Below, piece after piece: positions 1 to 7,174 of a stretch of 63,448 nt of DNA. The notes beneath the pieces were generated by a model. That model ran no database searches and was not told where the DNA came from. It saw only the letters and a list, made by a program, of their open reading frames with translations. The position numbers were made by a program, and so were the translations under genes. The stretch lies in contig DACG01000008.1 of NCBI GenBank assembly GCA_002494725.1, positions 1 to 63,448 of the forward strand, written 5' to 3'. The first letter of the stretch is position 1. The number at the start of each line of letters is the position of its first letter. This DNA comes from Geoglobus sp. UBA235 (GTDB lineage: Archaea > Halobacteriota > Archaeoglobi > Archaeoglobales > Archaeoglobaceae).

Positions 1-1
1 C

Positions 2-61
2 AGGTTTAGCAAGAAGCTGAGTTATGCGAGGAGGTGGATTAGTAAATTCCTGATTGGTTAA
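2..61 (+). CDS. C-terminal end of an unidentified protein (partial)
   Basis: The window opens inside a possible reading frame that ends at a TAA at 59-61 after 19 codons. The tail is strongly basic (two Lys, four Arg) with hydrophobic residues. Too little is present to name a family. It may equally be chance, because the next 500 bases hold decayed genes. Confidence 0.25.
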   Translation, partial: RFSKKLSYARRWISKFLIG

Positions 62-98
62 GTTTGTTTGTCCGACACTATAACTTCTAAAAACGATA

Positions 99-395
99 TT
101 ACCTCTTTCCAAATAACCCAAGCACTCCTAAACACAATGCATAAAACCCGAACGAAACCGCAAGGGCCTCAACGTAGATGGAAAAAGTGGAGAGAAGGTG
201 GAACGCAAAGACAGAGGCAAAGCTCTTCAAGAAAGGGAGGGCAAGAACGATAGAAAAAGAAAGGATCATGTATGTCCTCTACCTCTTCGTTGTTCTGCTC
301 TCGAAGGGGATCATTGAAGTGGCCATTCCGAGGACAATTTCGGTTGCAATTACTACCATGAGAGCCGTGCCGAGGATGGAGGCGTAACAAAAACC
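99..395 (-). pseudogene. Remnant of a multi-pass membrane protein
   Basis: Read leftward, this stretch encodes two hydrophobic segments: one beginning ASILGTALMVVIATE, and one beginning MILSFSIVLALPFL followed by a third ending GFYALCLGVLGLFGKR. An in-frame TAG separates the first from the rest. No start codon precedes the first segment and it runs antiparallel to nothing recognisable, so I read it as the tail of a transporter or permease gene that has lost its front. It directly follows a broken lipoprotein gene on the same strand, so the two may once have formed one operon. The family is not identifiable. Confidence 0.4.
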
Positions 396-586
396 TCGTT
401 CCTCTTCTCATCGTAGGTCCACATCTTCTCCCCGTTCGAGACTATGAGGGCTCCGAGCTTCTTGCTGTACATCCACACTTTATCGGGCTACTTCTCCTGA
501 ATTTTTCTGGCTATTTCCTCTGCACCCATCTGGGCGCATCCTGCGAGAAACACCAGAACGAACATTACGAGCAGAATTTTTCGCAT
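353..586 (-). pseudogene. Broken lipoprotein gene
   Basis: The reading frame starts MRKILLVMFVLVFLAGC, a clear lipoprotein signal peptide with a lipobox (LAGC), so the protein would have been anchored to the outer face of the membrane. After 32 codons there is an in-frame TAG at 488-490. The frame then reopens (DKVWMYSKKLGALIVSNG) for about 45 codons until another TAG at 353-355. The part after the stop resembles the beta-rich start of LolA/LppX-like carrier proteins, but this is only an impression. A point mutation or a sequencing error at 488-490 would both explain it. The downstream membrane remnant supports true decay. Confidence 0.5.
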
Positions 587-844
587 GTTTCCAGAATGAA
601 CAAAAAATATATAAAATTTTCTTCTTCACACGATACGTTAAAACATTCTGAAGCTTTGTTAGTATAGAGAAAAGTTAACCCCCCAGAAGTTAAAAGAAAT
701 TGAACGTAATTGCGTGAAAGGGCAATGAAGACGGGACAGCAGCTAAAACCGACTGAAATCATCCAGGATCGACTCAAAGAGCAGTTTTGCATCCCTGCAG
801 GCAATCGGAAAACAGTTTTAAATCCCTCGCATTAACACCGTTTT
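587..844. other. Intergenic stretch with no supported gene
   Basis: I see no convincing gene or RNA here. It contains AT-rich sequence and the upstream region of the rightward radical SAM operon that begins at 845. No strong ribosome binding site precedes the ATG at 845, which fits a short-leader or leaderless transcript. Confidence 0.4.
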
Positions 845-1669
845 ATGCTTCCAGCAACCCACTGCACGCACTGCCAGGGGAGTGATGAGAGCATAGAGAA
901 TCCCGTTCACCATCCGACCTACGAGATCACGCCTAAATGCAACCTGAACTGCATCTACTGCTACTCCAACGTGGCATTGAAGAAGGGCAAAGCTCCTCTG
1001 CCCGGTTACTACGGCGAGACGGATGATGTGAGATCCATAACCCTCTCCCAGTACGGAGAGCCGCTTGTTGCCGGAATTGATGAGGTAGAGAGGATCGCGA
1101 GAGAGCTCAAGAACATGTTTCCAGAAGTAAGGCTCGATTTGCAGACCAACGGCATCCTGCTGAACGAGAAGGCGATAAAGAGGCTCGAGAAATACTTCGA
1201 GCTTGCCATGGTGAGCTTGGACGTCTCCTCGAGGGAGAAGTACGCCAGAATAACGGGCTTTGATGGGTTCGACATTTTGATGGAGAACCTGAAGGCTCTG
1301 AGCAAATCCGCGATAAAGGGCGTCATCAGAACAGTCTACATGCCCGGAATAAACGACAGAGACGTTTTCGAGCTTGCCGAAATTGCAGGCAAACTGAACA
1401 TGGAGATGTTCCTTCAGCCTCTCTCCGTTTACGATAAGGAGCTCATGGAGGGTCATGGACTTGATATGGAAAGGACCGAAAGCATTGTTGAGCTTGTGGA
1501 GGTTTATGGAAATCTCTCTGAAATTGCAGATGTCAGGATTCCCGGATGTTTTATTGTTAACCTGAAAAAAATTGAAAAGGATTTCGGCAGAGAATACATC
1601 AGGATGATACGGAGAAATGCTCTGGCTGAAGTGCCGGAGATCAGAAGGGAAAGGAAGTTTGTGTTGTGA
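845..1669 (+). CDS. Radical SAM protein
   Basis: A 274-residue protein with the radical SAM signature CNLNCIYC (CX3CX2C) about 30 residues from the start. This should hold the 4Fe-4S cluster that cleaves S-adenosylmethionine. The following TIM-barrel landmarks are present (LSQYGEPL, then LDLQTNG, then VSLDVSS). A Cys pair near the N-terminus (CTHC) may bind metal. There is no SPASM or other accessory domain I can identify, so the substrate is unknown. It is first in an operon: its TGA overlaps the GTG start of the flavodoxin-like gene by four bases, which suggests that the flavodoxin could be its electron donor (inference). Confidence 0.85.
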   Translation: MLPATHCTHCQGSDESIENPVHHPTYEITPKCNLNCIYCYSNVALKKGKAPLPGYYGETDDVRSITLSQYGEPLVAGIDEVERIARELKNMFPEVRLDLQTNGILLNEKAIKRLEKYFELAMVSLDVSSREKYARITGFDGFDILMENLKALSKSAIKGVIRTVYMPGINDRDVFELAEIAGKLNMEMFLQPLSVYDKELMEGHGLDMERTESIVELVEVYGNLSEIADVRIPGCFIVNLKKIEKDFGREYIRMIRRNALAEVPEIRRERKFVL

Positions 1670-2136
1670 GAGAGGTCATTTATTTCTCCTACACCGGAAC
1701 ATCTGAAAAAATTGCCAGGGTCATTTCATCTCATTTAAACTGCAGAATGGGTCAGATCAAACCAATCAGAAATCGTTCTTATCCTGAATGGCTTATTCTG
1801 TCTTTTATTCCCGGGTTGGGGGTTAAGGTGGTTCATGAGGGCATCGAAGGTCATGAGATAATCCTCTGCTTCCCGAAGTGGACATTTAACTGTCCTCCAG
1901 TCACCTCATTCATTAAATCGGGGAATCTAAAAGGCAGAAGGGTTTTCATGATTGTGGCTTGTGGTGGATGGAGACCTGAAAGCTACACAGTCAGATATGC
2001 TGGACTCATAGAAAAACATGGAGGACATGTTGTTGGGTGGAGGATAGTGAAGAAGAAGCATGTTGATGCGGTTTTGGAGAGCAATGAGCTGTTTGAAGAG
2101 GTGAAAAATGCCTTCAGTACTGTTAAAGGAGATTGA
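1666..2136 (+). CDS. Flavodoxin-like protein
   Basis: A 156-residue protein whose N-terminus (IYFSYTGTSEKIA) has the beta-strand plus T/S-rich phosphate loop that binds FMN phosphate in flavodoxins. The spacing to later strands (ILCFPKWTF, VFMIVACGGW) fits a flavodoxin fold. The GTG start overlaps the stop of the radical SAM gene by four bases, so the two are translationally coupled. A role as the reductant of the radical SAM enzyme is plausible but inferred. Confidence 0.8.
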   Translation: MREVIYFSYTGTSEKIARVISSHLNCRMGQIKPIRNRSYPEWLILSFIPGLGVKVVHEGIEGHEIILCFPKWTFNCPPVTSFIKSGNLKGRRVFMIVACGGWRPESYTVRYAGLIEKHGGHVVGWRIVKKKHVDAVLESNELFEEVKNAFSTVKGD

Positions 2137-2794
2137 TGGCCTTGTTGAAGGAAAACTCGTAAGAAGGATTAACAGATTCGTCCTTGAGGTGTTTGTGGGT
2201 GGCAGAATTGCAAGGGCACACCTGAGAGATTCTGGGAGACTTACCGAGCTGATGAAAGTAAATAACAGGGTTCTGATGAGGCCAAAAAGAAGAGAGAAAA
2301 CGGAGTTTGAGGTATTTGTGATATATAACGATCTGATTCCGGTGATTGTCAATTCTTCCATTCATTCAGAACTCGGAACAAAGGTTCTTGAGCTTGTTGG
2401 CTACAGGATTTTGAAGAAGGAGGTGAGAGCGGGAGATAGCAGGATAGATCTTCTGGTAGAAAAAGATACAGAGAAGCTTTTTGTTGAGGTAAAGGGATGC
2501 ACACTGGTAAAGAATGGTACCGCTCTTTTCCCGGATGCCCCGACAGAAAGGGGAGTGAAGCATGTCAGGAGGATTGCAGAGCTTGGTGGCACCATTCTGT
2601 TTCTTGTCATGAGGGAAGATGCTGAAAAAATGATGCCGAACGCAGAAACCCACCCTGAGTTCGCCCGGACATTAGAAGAGGCAGTCAGAGGTGGTGTCAA
2701 GGTCATGGCAGCTCTTTTAAAGCCTTCAGTTCATGATGACACGCTTAAGATCAGGTTTTGCAGATTCATACCAGTTGCCTTCCCTGAAATCTGA
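2108..2794 (+). CDS. sfsA: SfsA family nucleic-acid-binding protein
   Basis: A 228-residue protein, the usual SfsA length. It carries the family hallmarks: an OB-like N-terminal part with RAHLRDSGRL, then a PD-(D/E)XK-like core (SRIDLLVEKD ... LFVEVKGCTL), then ALFPDAPTERGVKH. SfsA homologues bind DNA, and the fold suggests nuclease ability; the cellular role is unsettled. The ATG at 2108 overlaps the flavodoxin gene by 29 bases, so it belongs to the same operon. A tRNA gene follows 43 bases after the stop. Confidence 0.9.
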   Translation: MPSVLLKEIDGLVEGKLVRRINRFVLEVFVGGRIARAHLRDSGRLTELMKVNNRVLMRPKRREKTEFEVFVIYNDLIPVIVNSSIHSELGTKVLELVGYRILKKEVRAGDSRIDLLVEKDTEKLFVEVKGCTLVKNGTALFPDAPTERGVKHVRRIAELGGTILFLVMREDAEKMMPNAETHPEFARTLEEAVRGGVKVMAALLKPSVHDDTLKIRFCRFIPVAFPEI

Positions 2795-2836
2795 TTACCG
2801 CAATGTTCATAAACAGCATAAATCAGCAGGAAACGA

Positions 2837-2909
2837 AGCCCCGTAGGGTAGTGGTCAATCCTGCGGGACTCTGGATCCCGCGACCCCGGTTCGAATCCGG
2901 GCGGGGCTA
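2837..2909 (+). tRNA. tRNA-Gln (CTG anticodon)
   Basis: A full cloverleaf can be drawn: acceptor AGCCCCG/CGGGGCT, anticodon stem CGGGA/TCCCG around loop CTCTGGA (anticodon CTG at 2871-2873), T-stem CCCGG/CCGGG with loop TTCGAAT, and discriminator A at 2909. CCA is not encoded. The last 14 bases plus the next base recur at 17541-17554, so this gene is the integration site of the provirus to its right. It stays intact. Confidence 0.95.
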
Positions 2910-2910
2910 T
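2893..2910 (+). repeat. attL-type direct repeat (3' end of tRNA-Gln)
   Basis: Direct repeat GAATCCGGGCGGGGCTAT. The copy at 17537-17554 differs at one base (GAACCCGGG...), and the last 14 bases are identical. This is the tRNA 3' end duplicated by site-specific integration, and it marks the left end of the provirus. Confidence 0.85.
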
Positions 2911-2923
2911 CCTCCTCTAAGGT

Positions 2924-4777
2924 CTATAGCCCACGCCAAACCTCCACGTTCATTCTCTTGTCAAACCACCAGAGAACAAGCAGACGCCGACGTTTAGCAA
3001 TCTCATCAATTGTTACAACTCCAACCTTCTCCAACCTCCTTTTGCAAATCGGGCAGTATTCATAATGCTCAGTCTTAAGCCTTTCAAGGAATTCAACCAC
3101 TCTCTCTTTTGATACGCTGAATACCTTCCGCCAGTTATTCATAAAGCCAAAATTGCCGGTTCTGTTGCTGTATTGAATCAGAAAACCGAGCCATTCTTTC
3201 TGTTCATCGGTCAGATCATCAAACTCAACTCCAGAATAGAAAAACTCGTTAATGTCAATAACTGCCTTTCTGGCGTTGTAACGGAGATGATGAAGGATTT
3301 TTCCATAATTCTCCTCCTTAAACCAGTTATACTGGGTGTAGATGTTGAAAAACTCATAAGTGTCATCCAAAACATTGCAGTATTCTGTATCAAGATACGT
3401 TCCAAAGCCTGCTTTTCTCAAATACCTGAAAAATTCCTTTTTCCACAACTCCCTTAACTCTGCCATCCATTCCTTGGGGAAGTAAGGGCTGAATCTCACA
3501 TACTTTCCATTCCAGACAACAAAGTTCCACAGGGCAACATGGACGTGCAGATGGGGCTTAATCGGCTGGCTGCTGCTCCAGATGTGAACGTTCATAACTC
3601 CGCCCTCTTTAAAGTCGCCATCGTAAGGAACGTTCTCGTGCTTTTTCAGGTACTTCCTCAGGAACCTCCTCAAAGCACTCCTCACCGCCTTTCTCATTAT
3701 TTCTCTCGCCTTTTTCACACCTTCCTTGACGAGGTACTCAGAGATCACGTCAGGAATCGTGAAGACCATCCAGATCAGCGCCAGATCCCTCTTCTCCTGT
3801 TTAACTACAGATAAAACCTCGTCAAATTTCCTGTAACTCACAACACCCTTTTGCCTGACAGCATCTGCGATTGCGCTGAACTGTTCAAGCTTTAAAGCCG
3901 AGTATCTCTTTGCATCGCTGTGCTTCTTCAAAGGATGCAAACGCCCGGCGATAAGCCTGAAATTCCCCTTTCTTTCTCCACCATCCCAGCGTCCACCTTT
4001 TACAAAGTCCAGAGCGGGCTTGAAGACATCCCCATGCCTCTCACACCTGTAATGATCGAACAAGACTCTCGCATAAACGTCATCCTCTCCATAGCCCAAA
4101 TGCTTCAAGAGCCTAACGAACTCCTCATGCGGCTCGACTCTCGTATAACCGTAATCCAGAATCGCATAATCCTGAATTCCAATCTCATCAAGTCCCACAA
4201 CCCTGAAAGCCTGCAGGGTTGTTACCAGCCTCAATCCATAAGTCTCAAAGACAGTTCTCAACCAGTTGCTGTTAATTTCATTATCCTCTTTTATAAAACT
4301 GTCAAAATTATGAGCCTGTCCCGTATTGTAAATAGGTCGAGATAAACCCGTGGGGCTGGGCTCTACAGAATGGGTTTGGTGATGGAGAGGGGTGTTTTTA
4401 TTCCCTTGGGATGAATAAAATTGGGCAGGATTTAAGCCTTTGATGATCATTCTGAGCTGTATAACTTTGTCAGGGTCTGGATTGGGTTTGGAGAGCTCTA
4501 TTTTCAGGGATTCCTTAGCCCATTCCTTAACTGGGTCTTCCTCATAAAATTCTGAATCTTCTCCTATGATCCTGTTAAGAACCTCTCTTTCCCAGTCAAA
4601 GCCCGGATCCTGATAGATGCCTACAATCCTTCCAACGTTATTCTTCTCAAAAACCTCAGCATTGAGCTTTGGGAGAATAATAACCTCATTTGGCTTTATT
4701 CTGTATATTTCCTCATCTACCCCTAAAATTTCATACTCCTGTGTGAAGGGTGAGACTGCAAAGACTACCCTCTGCAT
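2924..4777 (-). CDS. HUH-family rolling-circle replication initiator (Rep)
   Basis: A 617-residue protein. Residues 409-413 read HLHVH inside PHLHVHVALW, the metal-binding HUH motif of rolling-circle replication endonucleases. About 90 residues later HHLRYNARKA (Tyr500) is in the right place for the nicking tyrosine on a helix. A single CPIC pair near residue 573 suggests part of a zinc site. It would nick the origin strand of the excised circular genome and stay bound to the 5' end. Some 330 residues precede the HUH core and I recognise no domain in them. It is the last gene of the leftward early operon, 14 bases inside the left repeat. Neighbours above it are tiny genes with overlapping ends. 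Confidence 0.85.
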   Translation of the reverse strand: MQRVVFAVSPFTQEYEILGVDEEIYRIKPNEVIILPKLNAEVFEKNNVGRIVGIYQDPGFDWEREVLNRIIGEDSEFYEEDPVKEWAKESLKIELSKPNPDPDKVIQLRMIIKGLNPAQFYSSQGNKNTPLHHQTHSVEPSPTGLSRPIYNTGQAHNFDSFIKEDNEINSNWLRTVFETYGLRLVTTLQAFRVVGLDEIGIQDYAILDYGYTRVEPHEEFVRLLKHLGYGEDDVYARVLFDHYRCERHGDVFKPALDFVKGGRWDGGERKGNFRLIAGRLHPLKKHSDAKRYSALKLEQFSAIADAVRQKGVVSYRKFDEVLSVVKQEKRDLALIWMVFTIPDVISEYLVKEGVKKAREIMRKAVRSALRRFLRKYLKKHENVPYDGDFKEGGVMNVHIWSSSQPIKPHLHVHVALWNFVVWNGKYVRFSPYFPKEWMAELRELWKKEFFRYLRKAGFGTYLDTEYCNVLDDTYEFFNIYTQYNWFKEENYGKILHHLRYNARKAVIDINEFFYSGVEFDDLTDEQKEWLGFLIQYSNRTGNFGFMNNWRKVFSVSKERVVEFLERLKTEHYEYCPICKRRLEKVGVVTIDEIAKRRRLLVLWWFDKRMNVEVWRGL

Positions 4778-4783
4778 GCTACA

Positions 4784-5095
4784 TCATATCTCGGTCTTCC
4801 TTGGAAGTCGAACATTCTTTAGAACAGGATCCGTTTCCAGGAAGTCGAAAGAAATTTCGTCATCTCGAGAGTCGGACCTACTCGAAAAATCCTTAGAGTC
4901 AGCTGTGTTCAGGACCTCTCTAAGAATCTTTAGAAAAGACAGTATCACCTCACCCTCTCTCCTTGTTACATTCAAAAATTCTCCGTGATTTACCAGAATG
5001 TTGTATCTGTGTTTCTTGCTATCGTAATAAAAGCTGAAATCCAGTTCGTCCACATCTCTGAGATCGAGAGAGACGTTCTGGTAGTATTCAGGCAT
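4784..5095 (-). CDS. Hypothetical provirus protein
   Basis: A 103-residue acidic protein starting MPEYYQNVSLDL. I chose this ATG because it overlaps the end of the upstream gene by eight bases; the open frame extends further up but without a good start. The middle (NVTRREGEVILSFLKILREV) suggests alpha/beta structure. I recognise no family. It lies six bases before the Rep gene in the same operon, so it may assist replication (inference). Confidence 0.6.
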   Translation of the reverse strand: MPEYYQNVSLDLRDVDELDFSFYYDSKKHRYNILVNHGEFLNVTRREGEVILSFLKILREVLNTADSKDFSSRSDSRDDEISFDFLETDPVLKNVRLPRKTEI

Positions 5096-5294
5096 TGCAA
5101 CAGACCCTCCGTAAATCAGCAAGCTGGGTGAGGATCCTGTTCTGTTCAGTCCTCGACAGCTTTGCAAAGTAGTCAAAGAACCTCTCCCAGAATATAGCTC
5201 TGAACTCATCGCTTTCTGAAGTTATATCTCCCTCCAGCAAAGAGAATACTCTGTCTATGCACTCTAAATTTGAGAGCCTTACACTCCTCTCCAT
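5088..5294 (-). CDS. Hypothetical provirus protein
   Basis: A 68-residue, probably all-helical protein (MERSVRLSNLECIDRV...). The ATG at 5294 follows a GGTGGTTGTG purine-rich stretch; a GTG nine bases upstream (5303) is an alternative. It ends in RRVCCNA and overlaps the next gene by eight bases. No family is recognised. Confidence 0.55.
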   Translation of the reverse strand: MERSVRLSNLECIDRVFSLLEGDITSESDEFRAIFWERFFDYFAKLSRTEQNRILTQLADLRRVCCNA

Positions 5295-5323
5295 CACAAC
5301 CACCGGGATAAAAAAATAAAAAA

Positions 5324-5620
5324 TCAGATCTCCTGCCCGAGGATCTTCTTAAGCTCGTCCTGTGCCGTCTTTGCGACTGTTCTGAGTTCTCCGAACTGGC
5401 TTATGAAGTCCACAGGATTTATTCTCCCGCTCCAGACATTCTCATACTCTTCTCCGGTGTCCTTCCTCCTGCTGACTCTGACGCTTATGCTTCCACCCTC
5501 CCACACGCTGAAGCTCAGAATTCCGTTGCTTGTATAGACGTTCACGGTCTCGACCGGCCTTCTGACCTTCTCCCCATTCTCCTCAACCTTTTTATCCACC
5601 TTCTCCTTAACCTCTACCAT
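5324..5620 (-). CDS. Hypothetical provirus protein, possibly single-strand nucleic-acid binding
   Basis: A 98-residue protein beginning MVEVKEKVDKK. The ATG at 5620 has GAGGTG six bases upstream. The first 25 residues are highly charged. The rest alternates strands and basic residues (VNVYTSNGILSFSVWEGGSISVR), a pattern seen in small beta-barrel ssDNA-binding proteins, but no family match is claimed. It overlaps the upstream small membrane gene by 14 bases. Confidence 0.55.
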   Translation of the reverse strand: MVEVKEKVDKKVEENGEKVRRPVETVNVYTSNGILSFSVWEGGSISVRVSRRKDTGEEYENVWSGRINPVDFISQFGELRTVAKTAQDELKKILGQEI

Positions 5621-5822
5621 ACGCCACACCTCTCACGGTTTTGCTCCCCGCCGGGATTGCACCGGCCAGACCGCTCCTGCGGTGGGGAGCATCCATCTCA
5701 TCCAGCTTCTTCTTCAGCTCGGAGATCTTGCCGCCGAGCCTCTGATCGAGAATCGCGAGGGCAAAGGCAGCAGCTATGGGCGAGCCGTTAATCACGATAG
5801 CCCACAACGTATCATCGTCCAT
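5607..5822 (-). CDS. Small single-pass membrane protein
   Basis: A 71-residue protein starting MDDDTLWAIVINGSPIAAAFALAIL: an acidic start, one hydrophobic segment, then a charged helix (KISELKKKLDEMDA) and a basic tail. The ATG at 5822 overlaps the stop of the 59-residue gene upstream (ATGGACGATGA), so translation is coupled. The layout is holin-like, but pleolipoviruses leave by budding, so I do not infer lysis. Confidence 0.55.
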   Translation of the reverse strand: MDDDTLWAIVINGSPIAAAFALAILDQRLGGKISELKKKLDEMDAPHRRSGLAGAIPAGSKTVRGVAYGRG

Positions 5823-5991
5823 TCTCCTCATCCTCCTCAAAAATTGGGAGAAGCTCCTCAGGCGGGATGTTCTCAAGCAGGTGCCTGACGTTGCTCAGGA
5901 TTGTATTCCGGAATGTGGCAGGATGTTTGTTCAGGATCCTGCTCAGCTCCTCCGCCATCCTGTTAAGCCCCGGATACTTCACCTCAGGCAT
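5812..5991 (-). CDS. Small helical provirus protein
   Basis: A 59-residue protein (MPEVKYPGLNRMAEELSRIL...) ending in an acidic tail (EEDEENGR). The ATG lies inside the stop region of the zinc-ribbon gene upstream (GATGCCTGAGG), an eight-base overlap. It is probably helical; no family is recognised. Confidence 0.55.
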   Translation of the reverse strand: MPEVKYPGLNRMAEELSRILNKHPATFRNTILSNVRHLLENIPPEELLPIFEEDEENGR

Positions 5992-6112
5992 CTCCGCCAG
6001 CCTCGATTATCTCCCAGCCACACCTCACGCATCTCCAGCCTGTCTCAGTTGCTTCCAGCTCCCCTCCGCAGGGGCATGCTCCTGCCTCAATGAAGTCGTC
6101 AAGCGTGAGCAT
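5984..6112 (-). CDS. Mini zinc-ribbon protein
   Basis: A 42-residue protein with two knuckles, CPC and CVRC, spaced 16 residues apart (ACPCGGELEATETGWRCVRC), which is a complete zinc ribbon and little else. Such mini-proteins bind nucleic acid or protein partners. Its start overlaps the upstream Cys-rich gene by 14 bases and its stop overlaps the next start. Confidence 0.6.
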   Translation of the reverse strand: MLTLDDFIEAGACPCGGELEATETGWRCVRCGWEIIEAGGDA

Positions 6113-6239
6113 GCTGAATCGCCTCCTTCAGCCATGGCCTTGTGCATTCGGTCCTTTCAGGATCGAAATGTCTGCAAGTCCACGGCTTCCTCAGCCTGCA
6201 TCGGAAAGGACTCCAGACCGTGAACTCGTGGCACCTCAT
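6099..6239 (-). CDS. Small basic Cys-rich protein
   Basis: A 46-residue protein (MRCHEFTVWSPFRCRLRKPW...) with four Cys and four His, very basic. The arrangement C..H....C.....C.H......C could bind one zinc ion. The ATG overlaps the TGA of the upstream gene (AAATGAGG). The frame overlaps the zinc-ribbon gene by 14 bases, the longest overlap in this string, so it could also be chance; the tight packing argues that it is real. Confidence 0.45.
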   Translation of the reverse strand: MRCHEFTVWSPFRCRLRKPWTCRHFDPERTECTRPWLKEAIQHAHA

Positions 6240-6358
6240 TTCTTCCTCAGCCTCCCGTAGCAGTCCTTACAGAGAGGGCAGCAGCCAAGCATCACAGCAT
6301 CATCCTGAGCGAGCTTTGAGCCACAGAACGAGCATTCAAGGGCATAGACGACTGCCAT
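6236..6358 (-). CDS. Small treble-clef/zinc-finger-like protein
   Basis: A 40-residue protein with ECSFCGSK near the start and GCCPLCKDCYGRL near the end: CX2C and CX2CX2C knuckles about 20 residues apart. This is enough for one or two zinc sites. A purine-rich stretch (GGGAGGGCTGATT) precedes the ATG. It sits three bases after the stop of the 51-residue gene upstream. Confidence 0.55.
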   Translation of the reverse strand: MAVVYALECSFCGSKLAQDDAVMLGCCPLCKDCYGRLRKK

Positions 6359-6360
6359 AA

Positions 6361-6516
6361 TCAGCCCTCCCAGATCTCAGCATCGCTGTCAACATCAATC
6401 AGGCTCTCCCTCTGCCTTCTCAGGAGCTCGTCAGCCCTGACGAATTCGGCTCTCAGAATCATGTCCACGTACTGCCTCCTTGCCCGCTCAATGCCTGAGA
6501 GGTCAATGACCGGCAT
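6361..6516 (-). CDS. Small charged helical protein
   Basis: A 51-residue protein (MPVIDLSGIERARRQY...) rich in Arg and Glu with an acidic end (DVDSDAEIWEG). GGAGGTTTAACC precedes the ATG, a good ribosome binding site. It is the second gene of the early operon, just after the ribbon-helix-helix regulator. No family is recognised. Confidence 0.55.
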   Translation of the reverse strand: MPVIDLSGIERARRQYVDMILRAEFVRADELLRRQRESLIDVDSDAEIWEG

Positions 6517-6519
6517 TGG

Positions 6520-6705
6520 TTAAACCTCCTGCAGAACAGTCTCACCCTCTCCGTTCTTCACGCCGAGGAGTCCCTTGCTGGCGAGGTCTTTCTTGATGAG
6601 CTCTCTGATGTATGCGGACAGAGAGTCCCAGCCCTCTATCTCCTTGGCCTTCTCAATCAGGGGCTTCCATCTCTCCGGGACATCTGCCCAGACTTTCTCA
6701 CCCAT
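6520..6705 (-). CDS. Ribbon-helix-helix (CopG/Arc-like) regulator
   Basis: A 61-residue protein starting MGEKVWADVPERWKPLIEKA. A short beta strand (KVWADVPE) is followed by two helices ending in SLSAYIRELIKKDL, the typical pattern of ribbon-helix-helix DNA-binding proteins. The ATG at 6705 has GAGGTGGTG just upstream. It heads the leftward early operon that ends in Rep and faces a divergent winged-helix gene across a 121-bp gap with palindromes. By analogy with other temperate elements it should repress its own promoter or the neighbour's (inference). Confidence 0.7.
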   Translation of the reverse strand: MGEKVWADVPERWKPLIEKAKEIEGWDSLSAYIRELIKKDLASKGLLGVKNGEGETVLQEV

Positions 6706-6826
6706 ATACACCACCTCAACTTTTCTACAATATTGTAACCTCAAAACTATTTAAAGGTTGCTATTTTGTAGAAGTTCTACATAAATGTCGAATAGTTTAA
6801 TGAAGAGCCAATAAAATTGTATTACT
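6706..6826. promoter_or_regulatory. Divergent promoter/operator region of the provirus
   Basis: The region holds two palindromes: TACAATATTGTA (6726-6737) and TGTAGAA-G-TTCTACA (6767-6781). The heptamer TTCTACA occurs twice (6723-6729 and 6775-6781). Between them CTATTTAAAGG (TTTAAA core at 6739-6745) can serve as a TATA box for the leftward regulator, about 35 bases from its ATG. A rightward TATA-like stretch AATAAAATT precedes the GTG at 6827. The sites are well placed for binding by the two flanking regulators. Confidence 0.6.
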
Positions 6827-7171
6827 GTGACTGAAAAACTGGAAAGAATTATCCAAGTTCTATCCCATTCAGGATCTCTAAAAATCCTAAAAGCAATCAG
6901 TAAAAGACCGGCAAGACAAAAAGACATTATCGCACTCACTAAACTCGATAAAACTATTGTATGGCGTAGACTGAATGAATTATTTGATTTAGGGCTGATT
7001 AGGATTTCATTTAGTGGAGCTACAAGTCCTAAACTTTACGAACTCACTCCCCTCGGTCAGAAGGTCGTCCAGCTTCTGGAGCAGATTGAGAAGGAGTTCG
7101 AGGAGTATCATTCTAAGGCGCCGCCTAAGGATCCGGAGGAGTTTGTTGGTGAAATGCTAAAGGAGGAATGA
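6827..7171 (+). CDS. Winged-helix transcriptional regulator
   Basis: A 114-residue protein with a GTG start. Residues 10-75 form a winged helix-turn-helix (SGSLKILKAISKRPARQKDIIALTK as helices 1-2, TIVWRRLNELFDLGLIR as recognition helix and wing start), like ArsR/HxlR-type archaeal regulators. An acidic tail follows. It is divergent from the ribbon-helix-helix gene and is the first of a rightward trio with two membrane proteins. It is likely a control protein of the lysogenic state (inference). Confidence 0.75.
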   Translation: MTEKLERIIQVLSHSGSLKILKAISKRPARQKDIIALTKLDKTIVWRRLNELFDLGLIRISFSGATSPKLYELTPLGQKVVQLLEQIEKEFEEYHSKAPPKDPEEFVGEMLKEE

Positions 7172-7174
7172 GAC

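Noticed and set aside
818..1456. 212-codon leftward open frame opposite the radical SAM gene
   Set aside because: It mirrors the codon structure of the radical SAM gene, has no family motifs and lacks a ribosome binding site.
5607..5822. Holin for cell lysis
   Set aside because: A single short hydrophobic segment and the lack of an endolysin gene do not support lysis; pleolipovirus-like elements leave without it.
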